DNA of 64,000 nt from Streptomyces sp. NBC_00663 (lineage in GTDB: Bacteria > Actinomycetota > Actinomycetes > Streptomycetales > Streptomycetaceae): NCBI RefSeq assembly GCF_036226885.1, contig NZ_CP109027.1, positions 3,906,001 through 3,970,000 on the forward strand. The letters are read 5' to 3'. The first letter of the stretch is position 1; every line of letters begins with the position of its first letter. The notes beneath the pieces were generated by a model. The model worked only from the letters and a program-made list of their open reading frames with translations, ran no database searches and was not told the origin of the DNA. A program made the position numbers and the translations under genes. Positions 46,898 through 54,630 of the stretch are shown here, piece after piece.

Positions 46898-48343
46898 TCA
46901 GGCCGCGATCGTCTCCCGAACCGGCGCCGCCTCCTCCTCCACCACCGAAGCCTCCGCACCCCGCCCCCGCGGAATCACCAGCGCCGCCACCCCGGCGAGA
47001 GCGACGACCGCGGACCCGGTGACCAGAGCCGGCCGCAGCCCGTCGACGAACGTCTGTCCGGTCTCGTATCCCCCCTGCGCCGAGAAGATCGACCCCATGA
47101 TCGCGATGCCGAGCGCACCCCCCACCTCACGCAGCGCGTTGTTCGCCCCGGAAGCGATCCCCTGCTCCGAACGCCGCACACTGGACATGACCAGGTTGGA
47201 GGCGGGAGCGAAGAACAGTGCCATGCCGATACCGCTCATGATCAGACCGGGCAGCTGGACGGCGTAGGACGCGTCGACGGTGATGACCGAGGCCAGATAT
47301 CCGAGCCCGGCCGCCTGGAAGAAGAGGCCGGTGGCGACCACCGGACGCCCGCCGATCCGGTCGGAGAGGATGCCCGCGATCGGCGCGACCAGCATCGGCA
47401 TACCCGTCCACGGCAGCATCCGCAGCCCCGCCTCGGTCGGCGAGTACCCGAGCACCCCCTGCATGTACTGGCTGAGCAGGAAGATCGAACCGAACATGCC
47501 GAGGAACATCAGCAGGCTGGCCGCGTTGATCCCGGAGAAGGCCCGGGAGCGGAACAGCCGCATCGGAAGCATGGGGTTCTTGGCCCGTGTGCCGTAGATC
47601 ACGAATCCGACGAGGAGCGCGGCACCGGCGAAGAGGGCGATGAGGACCACGGCGTCCGTCCAGCCGTCCGCGGGGCCGCGGACCAGGCCGTAGACGATCC
47701 CGAAGAGCCCGCCGCTGGCAAGGAGCGTGCCGGGGATGTCGAGCGGGGCGCCGGTGCCGTGGGACTCGGCGAGGCGGAGGCGGGCGAGCGGCAGCAGCGC
47801 GACGCCGAGCGGGACGTTCAGCCAGAAGATCCACTGCCAGGAGATGTGCTCGGTCAGGCTGCCGCCGATCAGCGGTCCGGAGGCCACCGCCAGCCCGTTG
47901 ACGGCACCCCAGATGCCGTACGCCATCCCGCGCTTGGCCGCGGGAACGGCCGCCGTGAGGAGGGTGAGCGTCAGCGGCATCATGATCGCCGCTCCGACGC
48001 CCTGGACCGCGCGGGCCGCGATCAGGCTGTCGATGCCGGGGGCCATGGCCGCCGCGGCGGACGCCCCGGTGAAGATCGTCAGGCCCACGAGGAAGAGCCG
48101 GCGGCGGCCGAAGCGGTCGCCGAGGGCCGCGCCGAACATGAGGAGGACGGCGAAGGTGAGGGTGTAGGCGCTCACCGTCCATTCCAGGTCGTGCAGCCCG
48201 CCCCCGAGATCCGCGCGGATCGATGGCAGGGCGGTGGTGACGACGAGGTTGTCGAGGGCCGCCATGAATCCGGCGACGCTGGTGATGACGAGAGCCCAGA
48301 CGGCTCCCCCGCGTGGTGCCTTCGGTATGGCTTGCTGTGACAT
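46898..48343 (-). CDS. MFS drug exporter, DHA2 family (14 segments)
   Basis: A 481-residue major facilitator with about 14 hydrophobic segments, an arrangement of the DHA2 drug:proton antiporters. The antiporter motifs are visible: DRFGRRRLFLVGL in loop 2-3, GxxxGPxxGG in segment 5 (AVNGLAVASGPLIGGSL), and NVPLGVALLPLARLRL after segment 6. The ATG at 48343 (MSQQAIPKAPRGG) is preferred over a start 12 codons upstream that would lie in the operator region. It is regulated by the adjacent TetR gene in the same direction; substrates are unknown. Confidence 0.92.
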   Translation of the reverse strand: MSQQAIPKAPRGGAVWALVITSVAGFMAALDNLVVTTALPSIRADLGGGLHDLEWTVSAYTLTFAVLLMFGAALGDRFGRRRLFLVGLTIFTGASAAAAMAPGIDSLIAARAVQGVGAAIMMPLTLTLLTAAVPAAKRGMAYGIWGAVNGLAVASGPLIGGSLTEHISWQWIFWLNVPLGVALLPLARLRLAESHGTGAPLDIPGTLLASGGLFGIVYGLVRGPADGWTDAVVLIALFAGAALLVGFVIYGTRAKNPMLPMRLFRSRAFSGINAASLLMFLGMFGSIFLLSQYMQGVLGYSPTEAGLRMLPWTGMPMLVAPIAGILSDRIGGRPVVATGLFFQAAGLGYLASVITVDASYAVQLPGLIMSGIGMALFFAPASNLVMSSVRRSEQGIASGANNALREVGGALGIAIMGSIFSAQGGYETGQTFVDGLRPALVTGSAVVALAGVAALVIPRGRGAEASVVEEEAAPVRETIAA

Positions 48344-48363
48344 CGCTCCCCCAGAGCTTGATA

Positions 48364-48381
48364 GATAGTTATTGATCACTA
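48364..48381. promoter_or_regulatory. candidate TetR operator upstream of the MFS gene
   Basis: AGTTATTGATCACTAACT is an 18-base palindrome with one mismatched pair, about 20 bases upstream of the MFS start. It is AT-rich against a very GC-rich background and shares the half-site ACTAACT with the site upstream of the TetR gene at 49010-49031. This is a typical TetR-type operator arrangement. Confidence 0.65.
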
Positions 48382-48429
48382 ACTTTTGCGCTCACAAAAA
48401 GACGCCGAAGACGCCCGTCTCCACCCGCT

Positions 48430-48999
48430 TCACTTCTCCAGCCGGCCCTTCAGCCGCGCCGACGGGTACATGCCCTCCCACACCCGGTGCTCGGGCGGAA
48501 ACCCCATCGCGACCAGGCAGTTGATGAGCATCCCGTACGCCAGGAAGACCGTCGTCTCGCCGACGTCGGCACCCAGGGGCAGATGGACCGTGTCCCACAG
48601 CCGCATCCAGCCCTCACGCACCGCCGCCCCGAACTCGAGGTCGCCCTCCTCCTCGGCCGCACCCACGGCGACGTACATCTGCATCTGCATCCGCAGCCGC
48701 TCCGGATGCTCCGCGATGACCTTGGTGTACGCGTTCGCCATGGCATGCAGGGCCTCTTCTCCGCGCAGGCCCTCGGAGGCCTCCTCGAAGGTGCGGATGG
48801 TGTCCTCCACACACCGCTCCGAGACCGCCAGGAAGATCGCCTTCTTACCCGGGAAGAGCCGGAAGAGATACGGCTGCGAGACCCCGACCCGCTTGGCGAT
48901 CGCCTCGGTCGACGTGCCGTGGTAGCCGCCGCGGGCGAACTCGATCGTCGCCGCGCGGATCACGCTCTCGCGCCTCTCCTCTGCACTCATCCTGGCCAT
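48430..48999 (-). CDS. TetR-family transcriptional repressor
   Basis: A 189-residue TetR protein. The N-terminal helix-turn-helix reads FARGGYHGTSTEAIAKRVGVSQPYLFRLFPGKKAIF. The rest is the ligand-binding helical domain. ATG 48999 (MARMSAEERRES) and ATG 48990 are both possible; no strong ribosome site is seen for either. A TTG further upstream would run into the operator. It is likely to repress itself and the downstream MFS exporter, with release by the exported compound. The gene reads into the MFS gene with an 86-base gap containing the operator. Confidence 0.9.
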   Translation of the reverse strand: MARMSAEERRESVIRAATIEFARGGYHGTSTEAIAKRVGVSQPYLFRLFPGKKAIFLAVSERCVEDTIRTFEEASEGLRGEEALHAMANAYTKVIAEHPERLRMQMQMYVAVGAAEEEGDLEFGAAVREGWMRLWDTVHLPLGADVGETTVFLAYGMLINCLVAMGFPPEHRVWEGMYPSARLKGRLEK

Positions 49000-49009
49000 G
49001 TCCAGTAAG

Positions 49010-49031
49010 TTAGTACTCAATCACTAACTAC
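49010..49031. promoter_or_regulatory. candidate TetR operator upstream of the TetR gene
   Basis: AGTTAGT and ACTAACT form an inverted repeat separated by eight bases, about 10 bases upstream of the TetR start. With the second site near the MFS start it suggests autoregulation. The half-site is identical in both places. Confidence 0.65.
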
Positions 49032-49124
49032 GTCAAGGGGGGCTTGCGACAGCCGATGAGCGCCCATGAGTAAGGGGCGCCCCACCATGGAGAGCGCCCC
49101 TTACCGCATGCCTTGATGTGCCGG

Positions 49125-49553
49125 TCAGGCCAGCCGTACGACCGCTCGCGACATCCCCAGCACCTTCTGCCCGGCGCTGGTCGCGGTCAGGTCCACGCGG
49201 ACCGTGTTGTCGTCGAGCTTGGCCGCGACCTTGCCGCTGACCTCGATGACAGCGCCCTGATCGTCGTTGGGGACGACGACGGGCTTGGTGAAGCGGACGC
49301 CGTACTCGGCGACGGCACCCGGGTCGCCGACCCAGTCCGTCACCACGCGGATCGCCTCGGCCATGGTGAACATGCCGTGCGCGATGACGTCCGGCAGCCC
49401 GACCTCCTTGGCGAACTTCTCGTTCCAGTGGATCGGGTTGAAGTCCCCCGACGCACCCGCGTACTGGACGAGCGTGGCCCGGGTCACGGGGAAGGTCCGG
49501 GCCGGCAGTTCGGTGCCGACCTCGACGTCGTCGTATGCGATCTTCGCCGTCAT
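49125..49553 (-). CDS. MaoC-family (R)-hydratase, HadB-like
   Basis: A 142-residue single hot-dog-fold protein. The hydratase motif is GDFNPIHWNEKFAKEVGLPD, with Asp and His at the expected catalytic spacing, then VIAHGMFTM. In mycobacteria the equivalent HadB dehydrates long beta-hydroxyacyl-ACP in mycolate synthesis; Streptomyces have no mycolates, so a role in another acyl-ACP or acyl-CoA pathway is more likely. The ATG at 49553 (MTAKIAYDDVEVGTEL) is eight bases after the partner gene. The mycobacterial order rpmG-hadA-hadB is kept. Confidence 0.88.
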   Translation of the reverse strand: MTAKIAYDDVEVGTELPARTFPVTRATLVQYAGASGDFNPIHWNEKFAKEVGLPDVIAHGMFTMAEAIRVVTDWVGDPGAVAEYGVRFTKPVVVPNDDQGAVIEVSGKVAAKLDDNTVRVDLTATSAGQKVLGMSRAVVRLA

Positions 49554-49561
49554 GTTCTTCC

Positions 49562-50014
49562 TCACGCCTCCTCTGCCGCGCGCGCGACCAGCTTGGTCAG
49601 GGCGGTCACGACGTGCTCGCCGGCCTCGTCGTGGACCTCGCCGCGGATGTCCACGATGTCGTTGCCCGCGAGGGACTTGATCGCCTCGATGGTCGAGGTG
49701 ACCGTGAGGCGGTCACCGGCGCGGACCGGGCGGCTGTAGGCGAACTTCTGGTCGCCGTGCACGACGCGGCTGTAGTCCAGGCCCAGTTGCGGGTCGGCGA
49801 CGACCTGGCCCGCAGCCTTGAAGGTGATCGCGAAGACGAAGGTCGGCGGCGCGATCACATCGGGGTGCCCGAGCGCCTTGGCCGCGTCCGGATCGGTGTA
49901 CGCCGGGTTGCTGTCCCCCACGGCCTCCGCGAACTCACGGATCTTCTCCCGGCCCACCTCATAGGGCTCGGTGGGCGGGTAGGTCCGCCCCACGAAGGAC
50001 TGGTCGAGCGCCAT
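49562..50014 (-). CDS. MaoC-like dehydratase partner, HadA-like
   Basis: A 150-residue protein with the N-terminal MaoC-like (FAS1_DH_region) fold: FVGRTYPPTEPYEVGREKIREFAEAVGDSNPAY and DVIAPPTFVFAITFKAAGQ. It lacks the His of the hydratase motif, as HadA does, and is expected to form a heterodimer with the HadB-like protein, giving the substrate tunnel. It follows rpmG with a 106-base gap and is only eight bases before the HadB-like gene. Confidence 0.88.
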   Translation of the reverse strand: MALDQSFVGRTYPPTEPYEVGREKIREFAEAVGDSNPAYTDPDAAKALGHPDVIAPPTFVFAITFKAAGQVVADPQLGLDYSRVVHGDQKFAYSRPVRAGDRLTVTSTIEAIKSLAGNDIVDIRGEVHDEAGEHVVTALTKLVARAAEEA

Positions 50015-50120
50015 GGGCTCGGCACCTCCTGCTGATCGCCGGTACTGGCCGGTAGTGGCCTACGAACGACGCGAGGCCGCCCCCCTGACTACTGGGGACG
50101 GCCTCGCGTACGAGCCTGAT

Positions 50121-50285
50121 TTATCGCGTCTCGCGGTGCGCGGTGTGCGCATTGCAACGCGGGCAGTGCTTCTTCATCTCCATACGATCCGGGTTGTTAC
50201 GCCGGTTCTTCTTGGTGATGTAGTTCCGCTCCTTGCACTCCACGCAGGCCAGCGTGATCTTCGGGCGGACGTCGGTGGCAGCCAC
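50121..50285 (-). CDS. rpmG: 50S ribosomal protein L33, zinc-binding type
   Basis: A 54-residue L33 reading VAATDVRPKITLACVECKER from the GTG at 50285, with AAGGAG seven bases upstream, and ending HCPRCNAHTAHRETR. The CVEC and CPRC pairs form the zinc ribbon, so it is the C+ paralogue used when zinc is ample. It follows tRNA-Met and precedes the HadA-like gene, as in mycobacteria. Confidence 0.95.
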   Translation of the reverse strand: MAATDVRPKITLACVECKERNYITKKNRRNNPDRMEMKKHCPRCNAHTAHRETR

Positions 50286-50335
50286 AGGAGTGCTCCTTGA
50301 CGAACGGATAGGACTGATTTAACGCAAAGAAGAGT

Positions 50336-50367
50336 AGCCGATCGAAGGACCGACCCCACAATCGGCT
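50336..50367 (-). terminator. hairpin between tRNA-Met and rpmG
   Basis: AGCCGAT and ATCGGCT pair perfectly over a loop of 18 bases with some inner pairing. On the transcribed strand TACTCTTCTTTGCG follows, a moderately T-rich run. It could end the tRNA transcript or mark its processing; rpmG lies 51 bases further on. Confidence 0.5.
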
Positions 50368-50375
50368 ACTGTCAG

Positions 50376-50448
50376 TAGCGGTGACCGGACTTGAACCGGT
50401 GACACAGCGATTATGAGCCGCTTGCTCTACCGACTGAGCTACACCGCT
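50376..50448 (-). tRNA. tRNA-Met (CAT anticodon, elongator type)
   Basis: A 73-base cloverleaf on the reverse strand: acceptor AGCGGTG with CACCGCT, D arm GCTCAGTCGGTAGAGC, anticodon loop CTCATAA with CAT, and T arm GTTCAAG. The acceptor first base pair is A-T and there is no three-G-C anticodon stem, arguing for the elongator and against the initiator; an isoleucine tRNA with modified CAT cannot be fully excluded. Confidence 0.92.
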
Positions 50449-50494
50449 TTGATGGGATCGGGTCCCGTCTCGCGACGGGAACCTCACCCACCAG

Positions 50495-50567
50495 AGCCCC
50501 AATACGGAATCGAACCGTAGACCTTCTCCTTACCATGGAGACGCTCTACCGACTGAGCTATTGGGGC
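50495..50567 (-). tRNA. tRNA-Thr (GGT anticodon)
   Basis: A 73-base cloverleaf on the reverse strand: acceptor GCCCCAA with TTGGGGC, D arm GCTCAGTCGGTAGAGC, anticodon loop ATGGTAA with GGT, and T arm GTTCGAT. CCA is not encoded. It is 46 bases upstream of tRNA-Met and likely co-transcribed with it. Confidence 0.93.
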
Positions 50568-50817
50568 GAGCGATGAAGACATTACACGGTCCGCAGCCGT
50601 TCACCCAAATCCGTTTCGAGGCCCCGCCCGAGACCGCTCCGACACCATTCCCACCAGCCTCCGAGGCCCCTCCCGTACGGCGGACCACACCGGTACGACT
50701 ATTGCGCTCCTCCGCGCTGTGAGCGGATCACCGCCCTAGGCTCGACTCACTCTGCGTGATCTTGCGTCCCCGCTGCGCGCAGCCCGCGCCCGGAGCGGAG
50801 TCCGAGCCACGTGCGTT

Positions 50818-50860
50818 GAACCCTGAGCCCTGAGCCTTGAGCCCGGAGCCTTGAGCCCCT
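50818..50860. repeat. short TGAGCCY tandem repeat before the amidohydrolase gene
   Basis: The sequence is made of imperfect copies of a 6-7 base unit (CTGAGCC, TTGAGCC, CCGGAGCC) directly upstream of the gene at 50869. The last copy runs into the GGAG ribosome site. The rest of 50568-50817 contains no gene and no promoter I can support. Confidence 0.55.
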
Positions 50861-50868
50861 GGAGCGCG

Positions 50869-52125
50869 ATGCCCGACAGCCAGCCGCAGCCGCCCCCCTC
50901 GTCGTCCTCGTCCGGCGCCTCCGACACGACCTCACTGCTGTTGTGCGGGGCCCGGCTGACCGATGGCCGGACCGTGGACGTACGGCTCGGCGGCGGGCGC
51001 ATCGAGGCGGTCGGAACAGCGGGCAGCCTGGCGGCGGGCGGCACGCGCGCGTGCGGGGCGCGCGTGGACCTGAACGGCTATCTGCTCCTCCCGGCCCCGG
51101 TCGAGCCGCACGCCCACGGCGACACCGCGCTCTCCGACGACGCCGACGGACCGGTCTCGTACGACCCCCAGGACGTCCAGCGCCGGGCGACCGAGGCCGC
51201 GCTGCTGCAACTCGGGCACGGGGCGACCGCGTTGCGCGCTCACGTGCGCGTGGGCGACGTACAGGGGCTGGGCGCCCTGGCCGCCGTACTCCAGGCCCGG
51301 CGCTCGCTGCGCGGGCTCACGGAGCTGACCACGGTGGCGACGCCGCGGCTGCTGACCGGTGCGGCCGGGGCCGAGGGGCTCGCCATGCTGCGGGACGCGG
51401 TGAAGATGGGCGCCTCGGTGGTCGGCGGCTGCCCCGACCTCGACCCGGATCCGACCGGCTATGTCCAGGCGGTCCTGGACGTGGCCTCCGAACACGGCTG
51501 CCCGGTCGACCTCCACACGGACGCCTCCGACCCCGCCCGCCTGTCCCGCCTCGCCGCCATGGCCGGCGGACTGCGCCCCGGCGTCACCCTCAGCCCCTGC
51601 GGCAGCCTCGGCCGTCTGCCCTCCGAGGTCGCCTCCCGCACCGCCGACCAACTCGCCGCGGCGGGCCTGACGGTCGTATGCCTGCCACAGGGCGGCTGCG
51701 GGGGCGTGGAACGGCGCGGTACGGCTCCCGTACGACTGCTGCGCGCGGCCGGCGTGCGGGTGGCCGCCGGCAGCGGCGCGCTGCGGGACGTGTCGAACCC
51801 GGCGGGACGGGGTGACCCGCTGGAAGCCGCGTACCTCCTGGCCTCCCGCTACGGCCTGCGAGCGGAGGACGCGTACGAAGCCGTCAGCACGTCCGCGCGA
51901 GCCGTGCTGGGGCTGCCCGAGGTGCGCGTGGAGGCCGGTTTCCCGGCCGAACTGCTCGCGGTGCGCGGGGAACGCCTGGCAGGGGCCCTCTCGCTCGCCT
52001 ACAGCCGCATCGTGGTGCACCGGGGGCGTGTGGTGGCGCGGACCAGCGCGGTACGGGAGTTCTGCGACTCGGCGGCGGCTGTGGAGCTGGGGTTGCCTCG
52101 GCAGGGGCGGGGGGACGTGTCGTAG
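50869..52125 (+). CDS. amidohydrolase-like protein with altered metal site
   Basis: A 418-residue protein with the layout of the cytosine deaminase branch of the amidohydrolase superfamily. PVEPHAHGDTAL contains the first HxH metal pair and VDLHTDASD the next His. At the later positions where active members have a His (in SHTTA) and an Asp (in SDxxRDP), this protein has LSPCGSLG and AAGSGALRDVSNP. The metal site therefore seems incomplete, so it may be inactive or use another chemistry. Start is ATG 50869 after GGAG. The C-terminal barrel-edge domain (FPAELLAVRGERL) is present. Confidence 0.8.
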   Translation: MPDSQPQPPPSSSSSGASDTTSLLLCGARLTDGRTVDVRLGGGRIEAVGTAGSLAAGGTRACGARVDLNGYLLLPAPVEPHAHGDTALSDDADGPVSYDPQDVQRRATEAALLQLGHGATALRAHVRVGDVQGLGALAAVLQARRSLRGLTELTTVATPRLLTGAAGAEGLAMLRDAVKMGASVVGGCPDLDPDPTGYVQAVLDVASEHGCPVDLHTDASDPARLSRLAAMAGGLRPGVTLSPCGSLGRLPSEVASRTADQLAAAGLTVVCLPQGGCGGVERRGTAPVRLLRAAGVRVAAGSGALRDVSNPAGRGDPLEAAYLLASRYGLRAEDAYEAVSTSARAVLGLPEVRVEAGFPAELLAVRGERLAGALSLAYSRIVVHRGRVVARTSAVREFCDSAAAVELGLPRQGRGDVS

Positions 52126-52243
52126 ACGGGCCCAACTCGCCGGGGCGGGGCTCTAGTCGTACGGGGGCTCTAGTCGTAGAGGGGGAGGGCGGGAAGGGGC
52201 TCTGCTCGGCGCGCTCTGCGTGGCGCGCTTGAGGACCGTCTCT

Positions 52244-52277
52244 CAGGGCGTTTGAGGGCGTTCGAGGGTGTTTGAGG
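52244..52277. repeat. ten-base tandem repeat upstream of the NAD(P)-binding gene
   Basis: About three and a half imperfect copies of GAGGGCGTTT lie in the 260-base gap between the amidohydrolase and the next gene. A separate duplicate, CTCTAGTCGTA, occurs twice just before at about 52151-52178. No gene or clear promoter is seen in the gap. Confidence 0.55.
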
Positions 52278-52385
52278 ACCGCCCCTCGGGACCGCTCTCC
52301 GTGCCGTTCCGTGAGGTCCGCGCGCCCGGTGCGACGGGTGTGGTCTGTACGGCGGATGCCGCCGTACGGGCGTACGGTCGAAGAC

Positions 52386-53042
52386 ATGCGCATTGTCATC
52401 GCTGGTGGTCATGGTCAGATCGCGTTGCGGCTGGAGCGGCTGCTCACCGCGCGTGGGAACGAGGTCGCGGGCATCATCCGCAAGGCGGAACAGGGCGACG
52501 CCCTGCGGGAGGCGGGTGCCGAACCGGTGCTGCTCGACCTGGAGTCGGCGTCCGTCGAGGAGGTCGCGGCCCATCTGCAGGGCGCGGACGCGGCGGTCTT
52601 CGCGGCGGGTGCGGGGCCGGGCAGCGGGGCGGCCCGCAAGGACACGGTGGACAAGGGCGCCGCGGTGCTGTTCGCGGACGCGGCGGTCCGGGCACGGGTA
52701 CGACGCCACGTGGTCGTGTCGTCGATGGGCGCCGACCCCGCGCATCAGGGCGACGACATCTTCGACGTCTACCTGCGCGCCAAGGGGGAGGCCGACGCGT
52801 ACGTCCGCGGCCTCGACGCCCTGGACTCGACGATCCTGCGCCCGGGCCAGCTGACGAACGACGCCGGTACCGGACTCGTCCGCCTGGAGGCCCACACGGG
52901 CCGCGGCCCGATCCCGCGGGACGACGTGGCCGCCGTGCTCGCGGAGTTGCTGGAGACACCGGCGACGGCCGGCCTGACCCTGGAACTGGTCGGCGGATCG
53001 ACACCGGTGTCGGTGGCGGTGAAGTCGGTGGCCGGGAACTGA
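52386..53042 (+). CDS. NAD(P)-binding, atypical short-chain dehydrogenase (NmrA/epimerase type)
   Basis: A 218-residue Rossmann protein. The dinucleotide loop is IAGGHGQIALRLERLL near the N-terminus (GxxGxxxxxxL), followed by VFAAGAGPGSGAA and VVSSMGADPAHQGDD. The usual YxxxK catalytic pair is replaced by YLRAKGEAD, which keeps Tyr and Lys. It belongs to the YwnB/YhfK-like group of atypical reductases. The start at 52386 is the only good one; the longer frame is Arg-rich and improbable. The substrate is unknown. Confidence 0.9.
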   Translation: MRIVIAGGHGQIALRLERLLTARGNEVAGIIRKAEQGDALREAGAEPVLLDLESASVEEVAAHLQGADAAVFAAGAGPGSGAARKDTVDKGAAVLFADAAVRARVRRHVVVSSMGADPAHQGDDIFDVYLRAKGEADAYVRGLDALDSTILRPGQLTNDAGTGLVRLEAHTGRGPIPRDDVAAVLAELLETPATAGLTLELVGGSTPVSVAVKSVAGN

Positions 53043-53081
53043 GAGCGCGCCTACGGGCGGCTCACCGCACGCGGGGCGGGC

Positions 53082-53294
53082 TCAGAACAGCGGCATCTGA
53101 CCGGGGAACTCCGGAACGGCGTAGCCGTCCAACGCGGGCTGCGCGGCCCCCAGTTGAGCCTGCCGGCGCGAGCCGACGCAGGAGGTGAGCTCGCCGTTCT
53201 CCCGGGCTCCGGGCGGATCGTGCCGCGCGAAGCGTCCGGCGACCACGGCGATCTCACGCTGACATTCGGGGCAGCTTCTGCGACGGCTGGACAT
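53082..53294 (-). CDS. small Cys-pair protein
   Basis: A 70-residue product beginning MSSRRRSCPECQREIAVVAG with a CPEC pair, then ARHDPPGARENGELTSCVGS and a hydrophobic end FPGQMPLF. Only one further Cys is present, so a complete zinc ribbon is not certain. It is convergent with the NAD(P)-binding gene at 52386. Similar small proteins occur in Streptomyces; their function is unknown. Confidence 0.6.
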   Translation of the reverse strand: MSSRRRSCPECQREIAVVAGRFARHDPPGARENGELTSCVGSRRQAQLGAAQPALDGYAVPEFPGQMPLF

Positions 53295-53381
53295 GGGGTC
53301 AGTGTGCCCCGGACGCGCTGTCGCCCCACATCGTGAGGCACATCACCACTCGTCTTCGATACAGCGCCTGGCCATACGAAG

Positions 53382-53423
53382 AGACCCCCTCTTCGCTGCG
53401 TTTCCGCAATGGAGAGGGGGTCT
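53382..53423 (-). terminator. tRNA-Tyr terminator
   Basis: AGACCCCCTCT and AGAGGGGGTCT form a perfect 11-base stem with a 20-base loop that itself can form GCG/CGC pairing. It lies nine bases beyond the 3' end of tRNA-Tyr on its strand. Confidence 0.75.
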
Positions 53424-53432
53424 ACCTTCATG

Positions 53433-53514
53433 TGGCGGCGCCAGGATTCGAACCTGGGAAGGCGAAGCCGGCAGATTTACAGTCTGCTCCCTTTGGCCGC
53501 TCGGGCACACCGCC
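53433..53514 (-). tRNA. tRNA-Tyr (GTA anticodon)
   Basis: An 82-base class II tRNA on the reverse strand. The acceptor GGCGGTG pairs with CGCCGCC, the anticodon arm is GCAGACTGTAAATCTGC with GTA, a long variable arm follows (CGGCTTCGCCTT), and the T arm has GTTCGAA. The length and anticodon give tyrosine. Confidence 0.95.
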
Positions 53515-53751
53515 AGGGGTTCGCTGCCCTTCGAACCGCTTTTCGGCGGTGCTCCGTGGCAACGACGTAAACAATACCCGATGGAGAGGGGTGCTTCGCC
53601 ACCCGATTGATCAGCGCTCGGGGGACGCGGGGTGGCTAGGCTTGTCCGGATGCGGCCCGGGAACTGTGCCCGGCTCGGCGGCGGCCCCACGCCCGCCGAC
53701 CGCACCCGGAACGCACCCCGATACGCACCCCGATACAAGGAGCCACAGGAC

Positions 53752-54240
53752 ATGGCCGACTCCAGTTTCGACATCGTCTCGAAGGTCGAGCGGCAGGAGG
53801 TCGACAACGCCCTCAACCAGACCGCCAAGGAGATCTCCCAGCGCTACGACTTCAAGGGCGTCGGCGCCTCCATCTCGTGGTCCGGCGAGAAGATCCTGAT
53901 GGAGGCGAACTCCGAGGACCGGGTGAACGCCGTCCTCGACGTCTTCCAGTCCAAGCTGATCAAGCGCGGTATCTCGCTGAAGGCCCTGGACGCCGGCGAG
54001 CCTCAGCTGTCCGGCAAGGAGTACAAGATCTTCGCGTCGATCGAGGAGGGAATCTCCCAGGAGAACGCGAAGAAGGTGGCGAAGATCATCCGCGACGAGG
54101 GCCCGAAGGGCGTGAAGGCCCAGGTCCAGGGGGAGGAGCTGCGCGTCAGCTCGAAGAGCCGCGACGACCTTCAGGCCATCATCGCCCTGCTCAAGGGCAA
54201 GGACTTCGACTTCGCCCTGCAATTCGTGAACTACCGGTAG
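53752..54240 (+). CDS. YajQ-family nucleotide-binding protein
   Basis: A 162-residue protein with MADSSFDIVSKVERQEVDNA, KEISQRYDFKGVGASI, KLIKRGISLKAL and ISQENAKKVAKIIRDEGPKGVKAQVQGEELRVSSKSRDDLQ, all diagnostic for YajQ. The family binds nucleotides, and some members respond to cyclic di-GMP. The start at 53752 follows AAGGAG; the longer frame upstream is not conserved. It is divergent from tRNA-Tyr. Confidence 0.95.
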   Translation: MADSSFDIVSKVERQEVDNALNQTAKEISQRYDFKGVGASISWSGEKILMEANSEDRVNAVLDVFQSKLIKRGISLKALDAGEPQLSGKEYKIFASIEEGISQENAKKVAKIIRDEGPKGVKAQVQGEELRVSSKSRDDLQAIIALLKGKDFDFALQFVNYR

Positions 54241-54303
54241 TCCACGGCTGGTTCACGGCCTGTGCCATGACTGGTTCGCGGCCTGTGGCGTGTCGTACGA
54301 GGA

Positions 54304-54332
54304 AGGGTGGGCACCTGGCCGGTGCCCACCCT
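54304..54332. terminator. bidirectional terminator between yajQ and the GlsB-type gene
   Basis: GGGTGGGCACC and GGTGCCCACCC pair perfectly around a short TGGCC loop, following the yajQ stop by about 65 bases and lying about 30 bases past the GlsB-type stop on the other strand. It is placed between two convergent genes. Confidence 0.75.
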
Positions 54333-54363
54333 TCTCGCCTGCTGGCTGCGGTTCGGGGGCGGA

Positions 54364-54630
54364 TCAGTCGCGCGAGTTGCCGAACAGGATGCGGTAACCG
54401 ATCAGGAGGACCAGTGAGCCTCCGATCGCCGCGGCCCACGTGGTGCCGTCGTAGAAGTCCTTGGTGACCGGGTGGTCCAGCCAGCGCGCCGAGATCCAGC
54501 CGCCGATGAACGCGCCCGCGATGCCGATGAGGGTCGTACCGACGAAGCCGCCCGGGTCGCGGCCCGGCAGCAGGAACTTGGCGATGGCTCCGGCCAGAAG
54601 CCCCAGGATGATCCAACCGATGATGCTCAT
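54364..54630 (-). CDS. GlsB/YeaQ/YmgE-family membrane protein
   Basis: An 88-residue membrane protein with three hydrophobic segments: MSIIGWIILGLLAGAIAKFLLPG, FVGTTLIGIAGAFIGGWI and WAAAIGGSLVLLIGYRILFG. The PGRDPGGF loop between the first two is the family mark. Members are stress-related small integral membrane proteins. Start at 54630 is preferred over a long upstream Arg/Pro-rich frame. It is convergent with yajQ; between them GGGTGGGCACC/GGTGCCCACCC around 54305-54332 may be a shared terminator. Confidence 0.92.
   Translation of the reverse strand: MSIIGWIILGLLAGAIAKFLLPGRDPGGFVGTTLIGIAGAFIGGWISARWLDHPVTKDFYDGTTWAAAIGGSLVLLIGYRILFGNSRD

Noticed and set aside
49000..49020. TTG start for the TetR gene
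   Set aside because: It would place the first codons inside the palindromic operator and lacks a ribosome site; the ATG codons at 48999 or 48990 are better.
42080..53514. tRNA genes as attachment sites for integrated elements
   Set aside because: No integrase, no repeated tRNA 3' ends and no phage genes are seen next to tRNA-Trp, tRNA-Met, tRNA-Thr or tRNA-Tyr.
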